A stretch of DNA of 45,034 nt from Deltaproteobacteria bacterium (GCA_003135135.1 PLDK01000049.1:170331-215364), one strand, 5' to 3'. Counted from the first letter of the stretch, positions 32,614-43,007 are shown. A program made the numbers and translations. Notes: generated by a model from the letters alone, not told the origin.

Positions 32614-32697
32614 CGCGGTGTGCCTGAAGTGGAAGACGGGCCGATTCTGGGAATCGGTAGGTGCAAGCTCGCGCGAGTTCGATTCTCGCCACCGCGA
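32614..32697 (+). tRNA. Class II tRNA-like gene (Leu/Ser-like), unusual anticodon loop
   Basis: Acceptor cgcggtg/caccgcg (32614-32620, 32690-32696) is perfect and extendable to 10 bp. The T-arm gcgag-ttcgatt-ctcgc is perfect. A 15-base variable arm marks a Leu/Ser/Tyr-type tRNA. The anticodon arm ccgat-tctggga-atcgg would place C, not U, at position 33 and TGG at 34-36, which is not a class II isotype. The D-stem is weak (two pairs). It may be degenerate or specialised. Confidence 0.6.
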
Positions 32698-32716
32698 TTA
32701 ATGTGAGACTTGACTG

Positions 32717-32923
32717 ATGAGTAGATGCGAAATTTGCGGGAGCGTCGAAGAGGTTGTCCTCGTTGACGTGAAGCCAATAATTCCTGCCGCGCGCCGGAAG
32801 TACAACCTGTGTAAATCGTGTAGAGACAAACTCGATCAAGGTGATGCCCAGATTACCGTCGCCCTCGGGGGTCTCATCGGCAAAGAGTTCGTACGGAAGG
32901 CATCACGGCCGCCGACAAGATAG
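32717..32923 (+). CDS. Small four-cysteine (zinc-ribbon-like) protein
   Basis: The 68-residue protein has CEIC (Cys4, Cys7) and CKSC (Cys32, Cys35) pairs, the spacing of a small zinc ribbon or HNH-like finger. It lies directly behind the tRNAs at the right side of the island. No strong ribosome site is visible. Function unknown; nucleic-acid binding is a guess from the fold. Confidence 0.6.
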   Translation: MSRCEICGSVEEVVLVDVKPIIPAARRKYNLCKSCRDKLDQGDAQITVALGGLIGKEFVRKASRPPTR

Positions 32924-33127
32924 CGGTCTCGACCGCGAACCGCGAACGTTTTTCGGGGCGAGATTGCGTAAAGTACACGCTCCCGAAAAGATCGGGGGCG
33001 ATGCAGCCAAACGGGCAAACGATGCGTATAATATGATTCAGCGGTGATCGGCGAGCGGGAATTCGCGATAAGGCCGCGCGGCGAGGCGTGATTCGCCCAA
33101 TGATCGCGCGGGCGGATGGTACGGAAG

Positions 33128-33204
33128 TTGACTCTGGGCGAAGCGATCCATAGGCTTAATTTTTTGGTGTGGCTCACTTGCCTTTGTATTCTCGTCTGTA
33201 TAAA
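33128..33204 (+). promoter_or_regulatory. Promoter candidates for rpoD
   Basis: TATAAA (33199-33204) with an imperfect -35 (ttgcct 33178-33183 at 15 bases) and TTGACT (33128-33133) with taggct (33151-33156) at 17 bases are the best candidates. A TATAAT also occurs at 33027-33032 without a good -35. The 32924-33312 gap holds no gene; it has an 8-bp hairpin (32979-32986 with 32992-32999). Confidence 0.35.
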
Positions 33205-33312
33205 TGAGGCTACTTGATTCCCGGCTCGCGGTCGCAATGACGGCCGCATTGCGCGCCGATTTTCACCCGTCGCATCGGCGGCCAACGCCCGCGCAAAACG
33301 GAAGCAAAACGA

Positions 33313-35076
<1,764 letters not shown>

Positions 35077-35078
35077 CG

Positions 35079-35180
35079 GCAGGGGTGACCCCCTGCACCG
35101 CAGGGCTGAGCCCTGCACCCACCGTTAAGGCCGCGCTCCGCTGTCGCGCGCGGCCCCTGCCAATGGCTTAATGCTGCGCT
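35079..35180. repeat. Hairpin-repeat patch after rpoD
   Basis: Two hairpin cores (35079-35096 and 35100-35116) are followed by 'ccaccgttaaggccgcgctccg' type spacer and 'ccaatggcttaatgctgcgctgcc'. The arrangement copies the patch behind glmS and partly that at 41998. Confidence 0.85.
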
Positions 35181-35282
35181 GCCGGTGCCTGAGTGGTTGC
35201 GGCGGATTGAATTTATCCACGCTGGTCTGATTTAAGAGTCTGTTACAGGCACCGTTGCCGCCGGTTTTCGCATGGAGCGCAA

Positions 35283-37388
35283 ATGAACGAGCAAGTTACC
35301 CGCCAAATTCTCTGGAACATCCCCGTTCCGTTCATCGTGCTGATGTACAGCCTGCTCGGGCTGCTGATCGCCGGCTTCATTTACGCCGGTCTCAGGTGGT
35401 ACCGGCTGGTGAGTCTCGGCGTGTCCGACGATCGTCTCGATCATCCACTGGAGCGCGTGCTGCTGGCGCTGCGCGATTCATTCGGGCAGGGCAACGTGAT
35501 TCGCGAGACGTGGGGATGGATGCATTACGCGTTCTACGTCGCATTCGTCGGCCTGTTCATCGGTACGACGATCGTGGTGATCAACAGCGACGTGCGCGAT
35601 CTATTCGGCCTGTTCGGCCTCGACCTCTACTTCTACTACGGCGATTTCTATCTCTACTTCAAAGTTGCGATGGACACCTTCTTCATTCTGCTGATCCTCG
35701 GCGTGCTGATGGAAGGTGTGCGGCGCGCGGTTCGCAAACCCAGCGTGCTCAATGAGCCGCCCGCGGCGAAAGTCCGGGACAATCTCGAGAACCGGCTCGG
35801 CTACTGGTTCCCGATGTCGATGATGGTGCTGGCGGCGGTGACGGGCCTGATGCTCGAGGGCGCGCGGATCAACGCGGCGCATCCGGCGTTCACCGAATGG
35901 GCATACATTGGACGGGTCGTGGGCGGATTCGAGGGCGCGCTCGGCGCCGGCGCCACGTACCATCGATGGCTGTGGCTGGTGCACGTGCTGTTCGTGTACG
36001 CGCTGCTGTTCTGTTTTCCGTTCACCAAGCTGCGTCATTTGATCTTCGGCCCGCTCAATCTGTTCTTCCGCAACCTCGGTCCGCGCGGACGACTCGCGCC
36101 GATCAAGGATTTCGAAACCGCCGAGACGTTCGGCGTTTCGCAGGTCGAGCAGTACACGTGGAAGCAACTGCTGGACATGGGAGCGTGCCTCGAGTGCGGC
36201 CGCTGCACGATCAACTGCCCCACCGTCAACACCGGCAAAACGCTGAATCCCAAGTTCCTGGTGATCGAACAGCGCGAGCATCTGCTCGACAAGGCGCCCT
36301 TTCTGCTGGCGGCGAAGGCAAACGGCAAGCAGGGCGGCGGCGCCGAAGCGCCCGCATGGGACGGCGCCGACATGATCACGCAGGTCGCGACCGAAGAAGC
36401 GGTCTGGGCATGCACGACGTGCGGATGGTGCGAAGAGGGATGCCCGGTCGGCATCGAGCACATCCAAAGGATCGTGGACATGCGGCGCTACGACGTGCTG
36501 ATGGAGTCGAGGTTCCCGACCGAACTGACGGGAGCCTTCAAGGGAATCGAGAACCAGGGGAATCCGTGGGGGCTTGCCCAGGAAAAGCGCGCCGAATGGG
36601 CACAGGGACTTGAAATTCCCGAGATCGCCACGCTTGCCGATCCGTCAGAGATCGACGTGCTGTATTGGGTGGGATGCGCGGGCTCGTACGACGAACGGAT
36701 CCAGCGCGTAAGCAAGTCATTCGCGGCCTTGATGAAACAGGCCGGCGTCAAGTTTGCGATCCTCGGGCGCGAGGAGATGTGCACCGGCGACCCGGCCCGC
36801 CGGCTGGGCAACGAATACCTGTACGCGACCGTCGCGGCGCAGAACGTCGAGACGCTCAATCGCTACAAGCCGCGGCGAATAGTCACTCAATGCCCGCATT
36901 GCTATCACAACCTGAAGAATGAGTATCCAGACTTCGGCGGCAACTATACGGTCCTGCATGAAGCCGAGTTTATCGACGAACTGATTCAGGCCGGACGCTT
37001 GAAGCCGCGCGGCGAGATCAACCAGCGCATCGCCTACCACGACCCGTGCTACATGGCGCGACACAATCGCAAATGGGACAGCGCACGAAGCGCGCTCGGC
37101 GCAATCCCCGGCATCGAGGTGGCGGAGGTCGAACAGTCCAAGAATCGCACCTTCTGCTGCGGCGCGGGCGGTGGATGCTTCTGGAAGGAGGAACACGAGG
37201 GCACGCGGATCAATGAGAAGCGCTTCGATCAATTGAACGAGGTCAAGCCCGAGTTGATCGCGGTGGGATGCCCGTTCTGCATGACGATGCTCGAAGACGC
37301 GGTGAAGTCGCGCTCGCTCGAAGAGACCATGCGGGTGCGCGATCTCGCGGAACTGGTCGCCGAATCCACCGGCGCAAACACCAAGTGA
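35283..37388 (+). CDS. Membrane Fe-S oxidoreductase, ETF:quinone oxidoreductase-like (EMO type)
   Basis: The 701-residue protein has an N-terminal cytochrome b/NarI-like membrane domain (about 1-260; five or more helices with candidate heme ligands His81, His227, His234). A dicluster ferredoxin follows: CLECGRCTINCP (Cys302-312) and CTTCGWCEEGCP (Cys377-387). Two CCG heterodisulfide-reductase-type domains follow (WVGCAG; CPHCYHN; DPCYMARHN; FCCGAGGGCFW; CPFCMTM). This layout matches proteins proposed as ETF:(methyl)menaquinone oxidoreductases. ggagcgcaa supports ATG 35283. A rho-independent terminator follows. It likely takes electrons from one of the two ETFs encoded here. Confidence 0.88.
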   Translation: MNEQVTRQILWNIPVPFIVLMYSLLGLLIAGFIYAGLRWYRLVSLGVSDDRLDHPLERVLLALRDSFGQGNVIRETWGWMHYAFYVAFVGLFIGTTIVVINSDVRDLFGLFGLDLYFYYGDFYLYFKVAMDTFFILLILGVLMEGVRRAVRKPSVLNEPPAAKVRDNLENRLGYWFPMSMMVLAAVTGLMLEGARINAAHPAFTEWAYIGRVVGGFEGALGAGATYHRWLWLVHVLFVYALLFCFPFTKLRHLIFGPLNLFFRNLGPRGRLAPIKDFETAETFGVSQVEQYTWKQLLDMGACLECGRCTINCPTVNTGKTLNPKFLVIEQREHLLDKAPFLLAAKANGKQGGGAEAPAWDGADMITQVATEEAVWACTTCGWCEEGCPVGIEHIQRIVDMRRYDVLMESRFPTELTGAFKGIENQGNPWGLAQEKRAEWAQGLEIPEIATLADPSEIDVLYWVGCAGSYDERIQRVSKSFAALMKQAGVKFAILGREEMCTGDPARRLGNEYLYATVAAQNVETLNRYKPRRIVTQCPHCYHNLKNEYPDFGGNYTVLHEAEFIDELIQAGRLKPRGEINQRIAYHDPCYMARHNRKWDSARSALGAIPGIEVAEVEQSKNRTFCCGAGGGCFWKEEHEGTRINEKRFDQLNEVKPELIAVGCPFCMTMLEDAVKSRSLEETMRVRDLAELVAESTGANTK

Positions 37389-37477
37389 ATAGCGCCTGCG
37401 CAAGCAATGGGGATCGGAGACGGCCGCAGGCATCCGCGTCAAGCACGATGTAGTTTTTCGCGTTATATCGAAACGAC

Positions 37478-37510
37478 GAGCGGGGCCCGACGGACCCCGC
37501 TCTTCTTTTT
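37478..37510 (+). terminator. Rho-independent terminator
   Basis: gagcgggg (37478-37485) pairs with ccccgctc (37495-37502), followed by ttcttttt (37503-37510). It terminates the membrane Fe-S oxidoreductase transcript. A second 8-bp hairpin (37529-37536 with 37539-37546) lies between the convergent genes. Confidence 0.85.
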
Positions 37511-37564
37511 GTTCAACTCACTGGCGACGAGCGCATGAATGCGCTCGCGAGTTCGCTGGGCGAC

Positions 37565-38377
37565 TTAATGCGCCGCCGGCGGCGCGCCCGCACTCGGTGC
37601 GCCCGCAGCCGGCGCCATCTTCATTGAGCCCATCGCCGGCCCGGCCGGTAGTTCTTTCTTGGTGAAGCCGGCAGGAACCTCGAAATCGGCGGCCGCCAGC
37701 TTCTTCGATTCGATCTTCTCGACGAGCGTGCTGGTCGAGATCGGCGGGCGTTTCGCCATCATCTCGTTAATCTTGGCCGTCTGGTCCGGCGACATCCCCT
37801 GCATCGACATGTGGCCCATCTTCATCGTCGAGTCCAGCGCGAGTGGCACTCCACGTGGAATCTCGCCGCCGCTGGCCACATTGGCGCCCGCGCCCTTGAG
37901 CTTGTCCGCCATATTTTTCTCGAACGCCGAAAACTCCTCGGCGCCAGGCGCGGCGGCCGAGAAACATTCCTTGACCGTGTAGACGCCCTGCATCATTTGC
38001 CCGCCGCCGGTGTAGTCAGTGCACTTGTAGCCCGCGACCTCGTGCGTGGTGCCGGCCTTCTTGAAGTTCATCGCCGCGCTGGTGCTCGCCGCCATCATCT
38101 GCGCCATCTGGCCCTTGGGCGGAAACTCGATCTCGAAGTAGTTCTTGGCGTTCGGATCGATCACGTACATCACCCCTTTGTCGAGGTCAGTGATGATCGT
38201 GTGACGCTCGGTCACCATCTTCTGCTTGTTGCCCTGCACCGAAATGGTTTGTACGGCGTCGCGGGTGTTGGCCCCATTGGTCACGTGCTGCTTCTGCGTG
38301 ATGACGACTCCGGCGGCCGCGGGCAGCGCGGTCAATGCGAGCGTCATCCCCGCAACCAGGGCGGTTAATTTTCTCAT
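37565..38377 (-). CDS. Secreted Met/Ala-rich protein (DUF4412-like)
   Basis: The 270-residue protein has a signal peptide (MRKLTALVAGMTLALTALPAAA, cleavage near AAAG). The mature region, with ITDLDKGVMYVIDPNAKNYFEI and EVAGYKCTDYTG, recalls the DUF4412/outer-membrane-associated family in which reporters of bound metabolites are measured. The C-terminus is Ala/Pro/Met-rich and probably disordered. Three Met-rich clusters could bind copper, which is speculative. aaggag lies upstream of ATG 38377. Confidence 0.72.
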   Translation of the reverse strand: MRKLTALVAGMTLALTALPAAAGVVITQKQHVTNGANTRDAVQTISVQGNKQKMVTERHTIITDLDKGVMYVIDPNAKNYFEIEFPPKGQMAQMMAASTSAAMNFKKAGTTHEVAGYKCTDYTGGGQMMQGVYTVKECFSAAAPGAEEFSAFEKNMADKLKGAGANVASGGEIPRGVPLALDSTMKMGHMSMQGMSPDQTAKINEMMAKRPPISTSTLVEKIESKKLAAADFEVPAGFTKKELPAGPAMGSMKMAPAAGAPSAGAPPAAH

Positions 38378-39471
38378 AGCGATTGCTCTCCTTGTGCTCG
38401 TTGCATTTTCATAACAGAGTCGCGCCCCGCCGCTGCGGCGCCCGTCATATCACCGCGCGGCTGCACAACCATCCGATGTATCATCAGGCTCACCAGCCCG
38501 AACAACACCCATACCATTTCTTTGATTCGGCGCAGAAACCCCACCACGAAGCCAATTCCCGGCGGGTAACCGAGCACCCCCAGAATCAGCGCCTTACCGC
38601 CCTCCTGGCTTACCAGCTTGGCTGGAATCAGAAAGGTCGCGCGTTCGATCAGCAGCCCAACCGCCTCGACCAGCAGCGCGATCTGTAAGGACGCCGGCTG
38701 ATGCAGCAGCCGCAGCAGGATATAAATTTCCAGCGGCCCGAAACTCCACGCGGCGGCATAGCACAGACACGACACAGCGAGCCGGCTGCGATGGCGCGCG
38801 TAAAGGTCGAGCAACACCGCGTCGGCCTCCTCGGCGGACTCGCGGATTTCGTCGGTGTTGATTCGCGCGAAATCGAACTTGGTCGCGGCACGCCACAGAT
38901 GCGAGAACGGCCGCTTCATCTGCACGAAAAAGAAGGCCCCCGCCAGCGCCATCGCCAGCGCAAACCCGCCCACTATCGCCCAGTAGAGGTTGGCGGCTAC
39001 CGGTATCAGGCGCAGCGAAATCACCAGCGCAATCGAGAGAAACACGATCTGCCCGACCGCTTCAGCCAGCGACGCGACGATCACCGTCGCCAGACCCACC
39101 GGCATGCGCAGCTTCTCGCGCACATCCACCGCCATCACGAACTGGCCGCCGAGCTGCGCCGACGGCGTCACATAGTCGATCGCCTCACCGCCAATTCGCG
39201 CCGCAAACAACTCGACGAACCTGAGCTTCGGTGGATAGTGCTCAATCGTGACCCGCCAGCCGAGCGTGTTGGCGATTCGCGACAGTGCCTCCAGCGAAAT
39301 TGTCAGTGCCAGGCCCCATCCCGCCATCCGCACGTAGCCGATCACCTGCCCCGGCCCGTAATGCGTCAGGAACCAGACGTAAAACGCGATCGCTATAACG
39401 ATGAAGTATGTCTCGACGCGGCGCATCGGCAGGTGCAGGCCGCCACTATGGATGGGCGGTAACCGATGCAT
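38374..39471 (-). CDS. Flippase-like membrane protein (LPG synthase TM-domain/HpnL-like)
   Basis: The 365-residue protein has about eight membrane helices and the PF03706-type pattern: GWRVTIEHYPP, FAARIGGEAIDYVTPSAQLGGQ and LIPAKLVSQEGGKALILGVLGYPPGIG. Such proteins may move lipid intermediates across the membrane. Its stop overlaps the next minus-strand gene's start codon by 4 bases (38374-38377). Start 39471 (MHRLPPIHSG) is one of two in-frame choices; 39426 is equally possible, and neither has a clear ribosome site. Confidence 0.78.
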   Translation of the reverse strand: MHRLPPIHSGGLHLPMRRVETYFIVIAIAFYVWFLTHYGPGQVIGYVRMAGWGLALTISLEALSRIANTLGWRVTIEHYPPKLRFVELFAARIGGEAIDYVTPSAQLGGQFVMAVDVREKLRMPVGLATVIVASLAEAVGQIVFLSIALVISLRLIPVAANLYWAIVGGFALAMALAGAFFFVQMKRPFSHLWRAATKFDFARINTDEIRESAEEADAVLLDLYARHRSRLAVSCLCYAAAWSFGPLEIYILLRLLHQPASLQIALLVEAVGLLIERATFLIPAKLVSQEGGKALILGVLGYPPGIGFVVGFLRRIKEMVWVLFGLVSLMIHRMVVQPRGDMTGAAAAGRDSVMKMQRAQGEQSL

Positions 39472-39535
39472 TGTTTCAGTCGCGCCCCACCTGCGCAACC
39501 GTTACCGCCCCACCCGCCTCTTTCCCTGGCCGTGC

Positions 39536-40651
39536 CTATGGCTCGTCGCCGTGCTGGAAGAGGCGCATCAACTCCGCGAGCGTCGCCGGCGGCTTGCGCG
39601 CCGTCTCGAGCGTGTCGCGAACGTGATCGACCGACTTCATTCCGACCAGCGCCACGTCCACACCCGGCGTCGAGCGGGTGAACTGAATCGATCGCTGCGC
39701 ATCGGTGGCGAAACCACTGAACGCATTCGCGACGATTGGCGGCAACCGGCGCGATAACTGCCCCTGCAGCAGCGTCGCGCTGGCCGCAACCGCGACTCCG
39801 AGCGCCTTGGCGGCAGCCAGCGTGGTCGCCTTGCCGCCCTGCACGATTTGGTTCGATCGCGTGATAGCCTCCGGCATCGCGAGGTTGTACGGCAGCTGGA
39901 TTGCGCGAAAATGATGCGTGTCGCCGCCAACCTCGCGCGCGATTCGCATCAGCTCGTCGAGCGAGAGCCATCCCCGCTCCGTTTGCGCCGCCCGGTAGCC
40001 GTTCCACGTCGCGGTCCCATACACGCCGATCTTTCCGTCGGCCACCGCGCCTTCCAGGAACTCGAAAATCGTCGCCATTCGCGCCAGGAACTCTCTGCGC
40101 TCGACGGCTTCGAGCTGCGTCTCGGGATTGTGGATGTAATAGATGTCGATCGTTTCGAGATTGAGATTCTTGCGCGACAACTCCAGCATCGTGCCGATGT
40201 ACTTCGGCGTCATGCAATGCGAGCCGTCAACCAAATCGGTGGGCGCGACGATTCCCGTCTTCACGTAATGCTCTTCGAACCACACGCGCGGATTGGCCGG
40301 CACGCCGCCGTCGAACGTGATGTAACCGCCCTTGGTCGCGACGATCACCTGCTCGCGCGCGATTTCGCCTTTCGCCGTAAGCTCGCCGATCGCTTTGCCG
40401 ATACTCCGTTCGCTGCGCTGGAAGCGGTAATTCACCGCCGTATCTATCAGATTGATTCCGCCGCGAAGACTCGCCTTGATCGCCTCTTCGTAGGCCCGAT
40501 CGGTCTCGTCGTCGGGATCGCCCAGGTATGTGCCGATTCCGATCGATGAAACCGACAGCCCGAGCACCGGCCGGAAATTTCCCGGCAGCTCCGGGAACCG
40601 GCTCGCGTATGCGGCCGTAGCTGGCGGCGTCGCGCGCCCCTTAAGCATCAT
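39536..40651 (-). CDS. Aldo/keto reductase
   Basis: The 371-residue protein has the AKR catalytic set: Asp70 and Tyr75 (IDTAVNYRFQRSE), Lys107 (VATKGGY) and a His in YYIHNP. Length is greater than average because of a 35-residue N-terminal extension. It reduces aldehydes or ketones with NADPH; substrate unknown. ATG 40651 overlaps the stop of the upstream gene (ATGA), so the two are co-translated. A second ATG directly follows. Confidence 0.9.
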   Translation of the reverse strand: MMLKGRATPPATAAYASRFPELPGNFRPVLGLSVSSIGIGTYLGDPDDETDRAYEEAIKASLRGGINLIDTAVNYRFQRSERSIGKAIGELTAKGEIAREQVIVATKGGYITFDGGVPANPRVWFEEHYVKTGIVAPTDLVDGSHCMTPKYIGTMLELSRKNLNLETIDIYYIHNPETQLEAVERREFLARMATIFEFLEGAVADGKIGVYGTATWNGYRAAQTERGWLSLDELMRIAREVGGDTHHFRAIQLPYNLAMPEAITRSNQIVQGGKATTLAAAKALGVAVAASATLLQGQLSRRLPPIVANAFSGFATDAQRSIQFTRSTPGVDVALVGMKSVDHVRDTLETARKPPATLAELMRLFQHGDEP

Positions 40652-41010
40652 GCCGTTTCTCCCGCGCGCCGTCGCGCCTGTTGCCTGCTTGTCTTGTACC
40701 CGGCCACCGCCCAAACATCATCCGACGGCGGCGCGGCCGGCGCGCTTGCGTCGATGAAATCTATATTCTCAAACGCGCCGCTCTCCATAAAGCTGCGCGT
40801 CAGGTCCAGGATCGCCGCGTGCGATTGAGATCGCGCCACGCGATCGAGATCGTGGATGACGATACCGCCGATCTTCGCGATTGCACCGTCGTCGATATCA
40901 ACGACGAGCCGCAGAGCCGAGTAAAATAGCTCATCATCGTGGTCGTCGGCGCGGCTGAAGAAATCGGCGTGAAGATGTCCGCGCATGGAGAAATCGTGTT
41001 TTGCGGCCAT
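40648..41010 (-). CDS. Hypothetical protein coupled to aldo/keto reductase
   Basis: The 120-residue acidic protein contains MRGHLHADFFSRADDHDDELF and DIDDGAIAKIGGIVIHDLDR, with many His and Asp residues that might bind metal. It has no recognised domain. Its stop is shared with the AKR start. It is divergent from the IclR regulator gene, which could control both. Confidence 0.6.
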   Translation of the reverse strand: MAAKHDFSMRGHLHADFFSRADDHDDELFYSALRLVVDIDDGAIAKIGGIVIHDLDRVARSQSHAAILDLTRSFMESGAFENIDFIDASAPAAPPSDDVWAVAGYKTSRQQARRRAGETA

Positions 41011-41080
41011 CCTGGCAGCTCACTTTTACCGTTCAATTTCAGCTACTTAGCGCAACTTCCGGAGAATTTAAGGAGCATCG

Positions 41081-41123
41081 TTGACATCGTTCGAGCGCGT
41101 CATCTAAAGTAAAACACTTTTAC
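41081..41123 (+). promoter_or_regulatory. Promoter and palindromic operator of the iclR-type gene
   Basis: TTGACA (41081-41086), a 16-base spacer and TCTAAA (41103-41108) form the promoter. The palindrome gtaaaa-cac-ttttac (41109-41123) starts at the end of the -10 box. IclR proteins bind AT-rich palindromes of this size, so autoregulation is likely. Confidence 0.5.
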
Positions 41124-41174
41124 AAACCGCGCTTCGCCAGTAGTGAGAACCGCCAGCGCGGTATCGGAAAACCG

Positions 41175-41957
41175 ATGGTCAGACGCGACAAAACCAACTA
41201 CCTCATCCAATCCGTCGCTCACGCGCTCGATGTGCTCGAACAGTTCTTCGGCGATGTCGATGAACTCGGCGTGACTGAACTTTCCAAGCGGCTCAAGCTG
41301 CATAAGAACAACGTCTTTCGAATCCTCGCGACGCTCGAAGCGCGCGGCTATATCGAACAAAACAAAGCCACCGAGAATTATCGCCTCGGCATCAAGTGCC
41401 TGCATCTCGGACGCCGCTACATCCATCATATGGGCTTGGTCAGGCAAGCGCGCCCCATCCTCGCCGATGTCGCCCGCAAATGCCGTGAAAGCGCTTACGT
41501 CGCGATCGTCCGGCGCGACGGCGTCGTCCCGCTCGAAGCGGCCGAGGCCGAAGATCGCGCCGTGCGCATCACGCCGCCCATCGGAATTACCCTGCCGCTT
41601 CATTGTACGGCGGCCGGCAAGGCGCATCTTGCCTTCGACGCCGAGGAGCAGCTCAAGTCGGCGTTGCCCGAGACGCTGCGCCGCTTCACCGGTAGCACAA
41701 TCGTCGATCGCGCCGCTCTGTTCGCGCAGCTCGAGGCAGTCGCGCGCGACGGTTACGCGGTGGATTCGGGCGAGTTCATCGAAGAAGTGTCTTCGGTCGC
41801 GGTGCCGATTCGCGACTACACGCGCTCAGTGGTCGGATCGATCGCGGTCGCCGGACCCACCTATCGCATCGGCGCAGAACGAATCGCCGCCGAAATCGCG
41901 CCAGCCCTGATCGAGGCCGGCCGCGAACTGTCGCGCCGCCTCGGCTACAACGAGTGA
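41175..41957 (+). CDS. IclR-family transcriptional regulator
   Basis: The 260-residue protein has an N-terminal winged helix (about 10-70; LGVTELSKRLKLHKNNVFRI, then LATLEARGY) and a C-terminal GAF-like effector domain (LPLHCTAAGKAHLAF; SVAVPIRDYTRSVVGSIAVAG). Such regulators usually control aromatic or acyl-CoA catabolism. Divergent minus genes (hypothetical and AKR) and the downstream etfBA are candidate targets. A palindrome lies in its promoter. Confidence 0.92.
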   Translation: MVRRDKTNYLIQSVAHALDVLEQFFGDVDELGVTELSKRLKLHKNNVFRILATLEARGYIEQNKATENYRLGIKCLHLGRRYIHHMGLVRQARPILADVARKCRESAYVAIVRRDGVVPLEAAEAEDRAVRITPPIGITLPLHCTAAGKAHLAFDAEEQLKSALPETLRRFTGSTIVDRAALFAQLEAVARDGYAVDSGEFIEEVSSVAVPIRDYTRSVVGSIAVAGPTYRIGAERIAAEIAPALIEAGRELSRRLGYNE

Positions 41958-41963
41958 TTCTTT

Positions 41964-42090
41964 TGTGGAACCCACCGTCGGTTCCACACCTCCTTGGGCA
42001 GGGGCCAGCCCCTGCACCCAACGTTAAGGCCGCCCGCCGTTGGCGGGCACGGCCCGTGCCAACGGCTTAATACTGCGCTGCCGTCGCCAC
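41964..42090. repeat. Repeat patch with two hairpin types
   Basis: gtggaacc/ggttccac (41964-41986) is followed by 'ccttgggcaggggccagcccctgc' type core (41998-42015), then 'aacgttaaggccgcccgccgtt' and 'cttaatactgcgctgcc'. A partner of the first hairpin type (gtgaaaccc/gggtttcac) lies at 44983-45004. The rest of 41958-42221 has no gene. Confidence 0.85.
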
Positions 42091-42221
42091 GGCCATTAGC
42101 GTGGTTTGACTAACTGGCGGGGCGCTGTTAGAAATTTTTACGTTCCTCGGTTCTATTTCCGGGCAACCTCTGTGTTTTCGGATTCAACCGATGCATCAAT
42201 GAATGCGTGGAGTTTAGTGCT

Positions 42222-42968
42222 TTGAAGATTCTAGTACCAATCAAGCGAGTTCCCGATCCCGCCACCACCATCCGCGTTCTCTCCGACGGCAGCGGCATCG
42301 CCACCGACAACGTCAAATGGGTCATCAACCCCTTTTGCGAAATCGCCATCGAAGAAGCACTCCGCATCAAGGAGAAACAGACCGGCGAGGTCGTCCTGAT
42401 CTCGGTCGGCCAGTCCACCTGGCAGGAGCAATTGCGCACCGGCCTTGCGATGGGCGCCGACCGCGCAATCCTGGTCAAGACCGACGCCGCGCTCGACTCG
42501 CTCGCAATCGCGAGAATCATCGCGAAAATTGCCGGCGACGAGAAACCCGAGCTCATCATACTGGGCAAGCAGGCGATCGACGACGACGCGAATCAGGTCG
42601 GGCAGATGGTTGCCGAGGTGCTGGGATGGCCGCAGGCGACATTCGCATCCAAGGTTGACATTACGGCCGACAAGATTTCGGTGGTGCGCGAAGTTGACGG
42701 CGGTCTGGAGACAATCGCGTTCAAAATGCCCGCCGTCATCACCAGCGACCTGCGCCTCAACGAGCCGCGCTACGCCTCGCTGCCGGGAATCATGAAGGCG
42801 CGCAAGAAAGAACTCAAAGAGATTGCGGCCGACAGCCTCGGCGTCGATCTCGCGCCGAAGCTCAAGATAAAGACTCTCGCCGCTCCGCCCAAGCGCCAGG
42901 GAGGACGCAAGATCGCGTCGGCGCAGGAGATGGTGTCGCTGCTTCACACCGAAGCAAAGGTTATTTGA
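42222..42968 (+). CDS. etfB: Electron transfer flavoprotein subunit beta
   Basis: The 248-residue EtfB begins KILVPIKRVPDP, keeps SVGQSTWQEQLRTGLAMGADRA and DDANQVGQ, and binds AMP in the C-terminal half. TTG 42222 is chosen because canonical EtfB starts here and ggag (42209-42212) is 9 bases upstream; GTG 42207 in frame is possible. etfA follows after 39 bases. It is the canonical ETF, distinct from the fused one at 24271. Confidence 0.94.
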   Translation: MKILVPIKRVPDPATTIRVLSDGSGIATDNVKWVINPFCEIAIEEALRIKEKQTGEVVLISVGQSTWQEQLRTGLAMGADRAILVKTDAALDSLAIARIIAKIAGDEKPELIILGKQAIDDDANQVGQMVAEVLGWPQATFASKVDITADKISVVREVDGGLETIAFKMPAVITSDLRLNEPRYASLPGIMKARKKELKEIAADSLGVDLAPKLKIKTLAAPPKRQGGRKIASAQEMVSLLHTEAKVI

Positions 42969-43007
42969 ACCCGACTTTTACGATTGCGAACGCCGGAGTG
43001 AATTGAC

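Noticed and set aside
32406-32777. Minus frame containing TGLEPATSAIPL
   Set aside because: This peptide type arises from translating the antisense of tRNA T- and anticodon arms; it is a known artefact.
32841-33047. 68-codon plus frame before rpoD
   Set aside because: Overlaps the four-Cys gene in another frame and reads through hairpins; no gene-like features.
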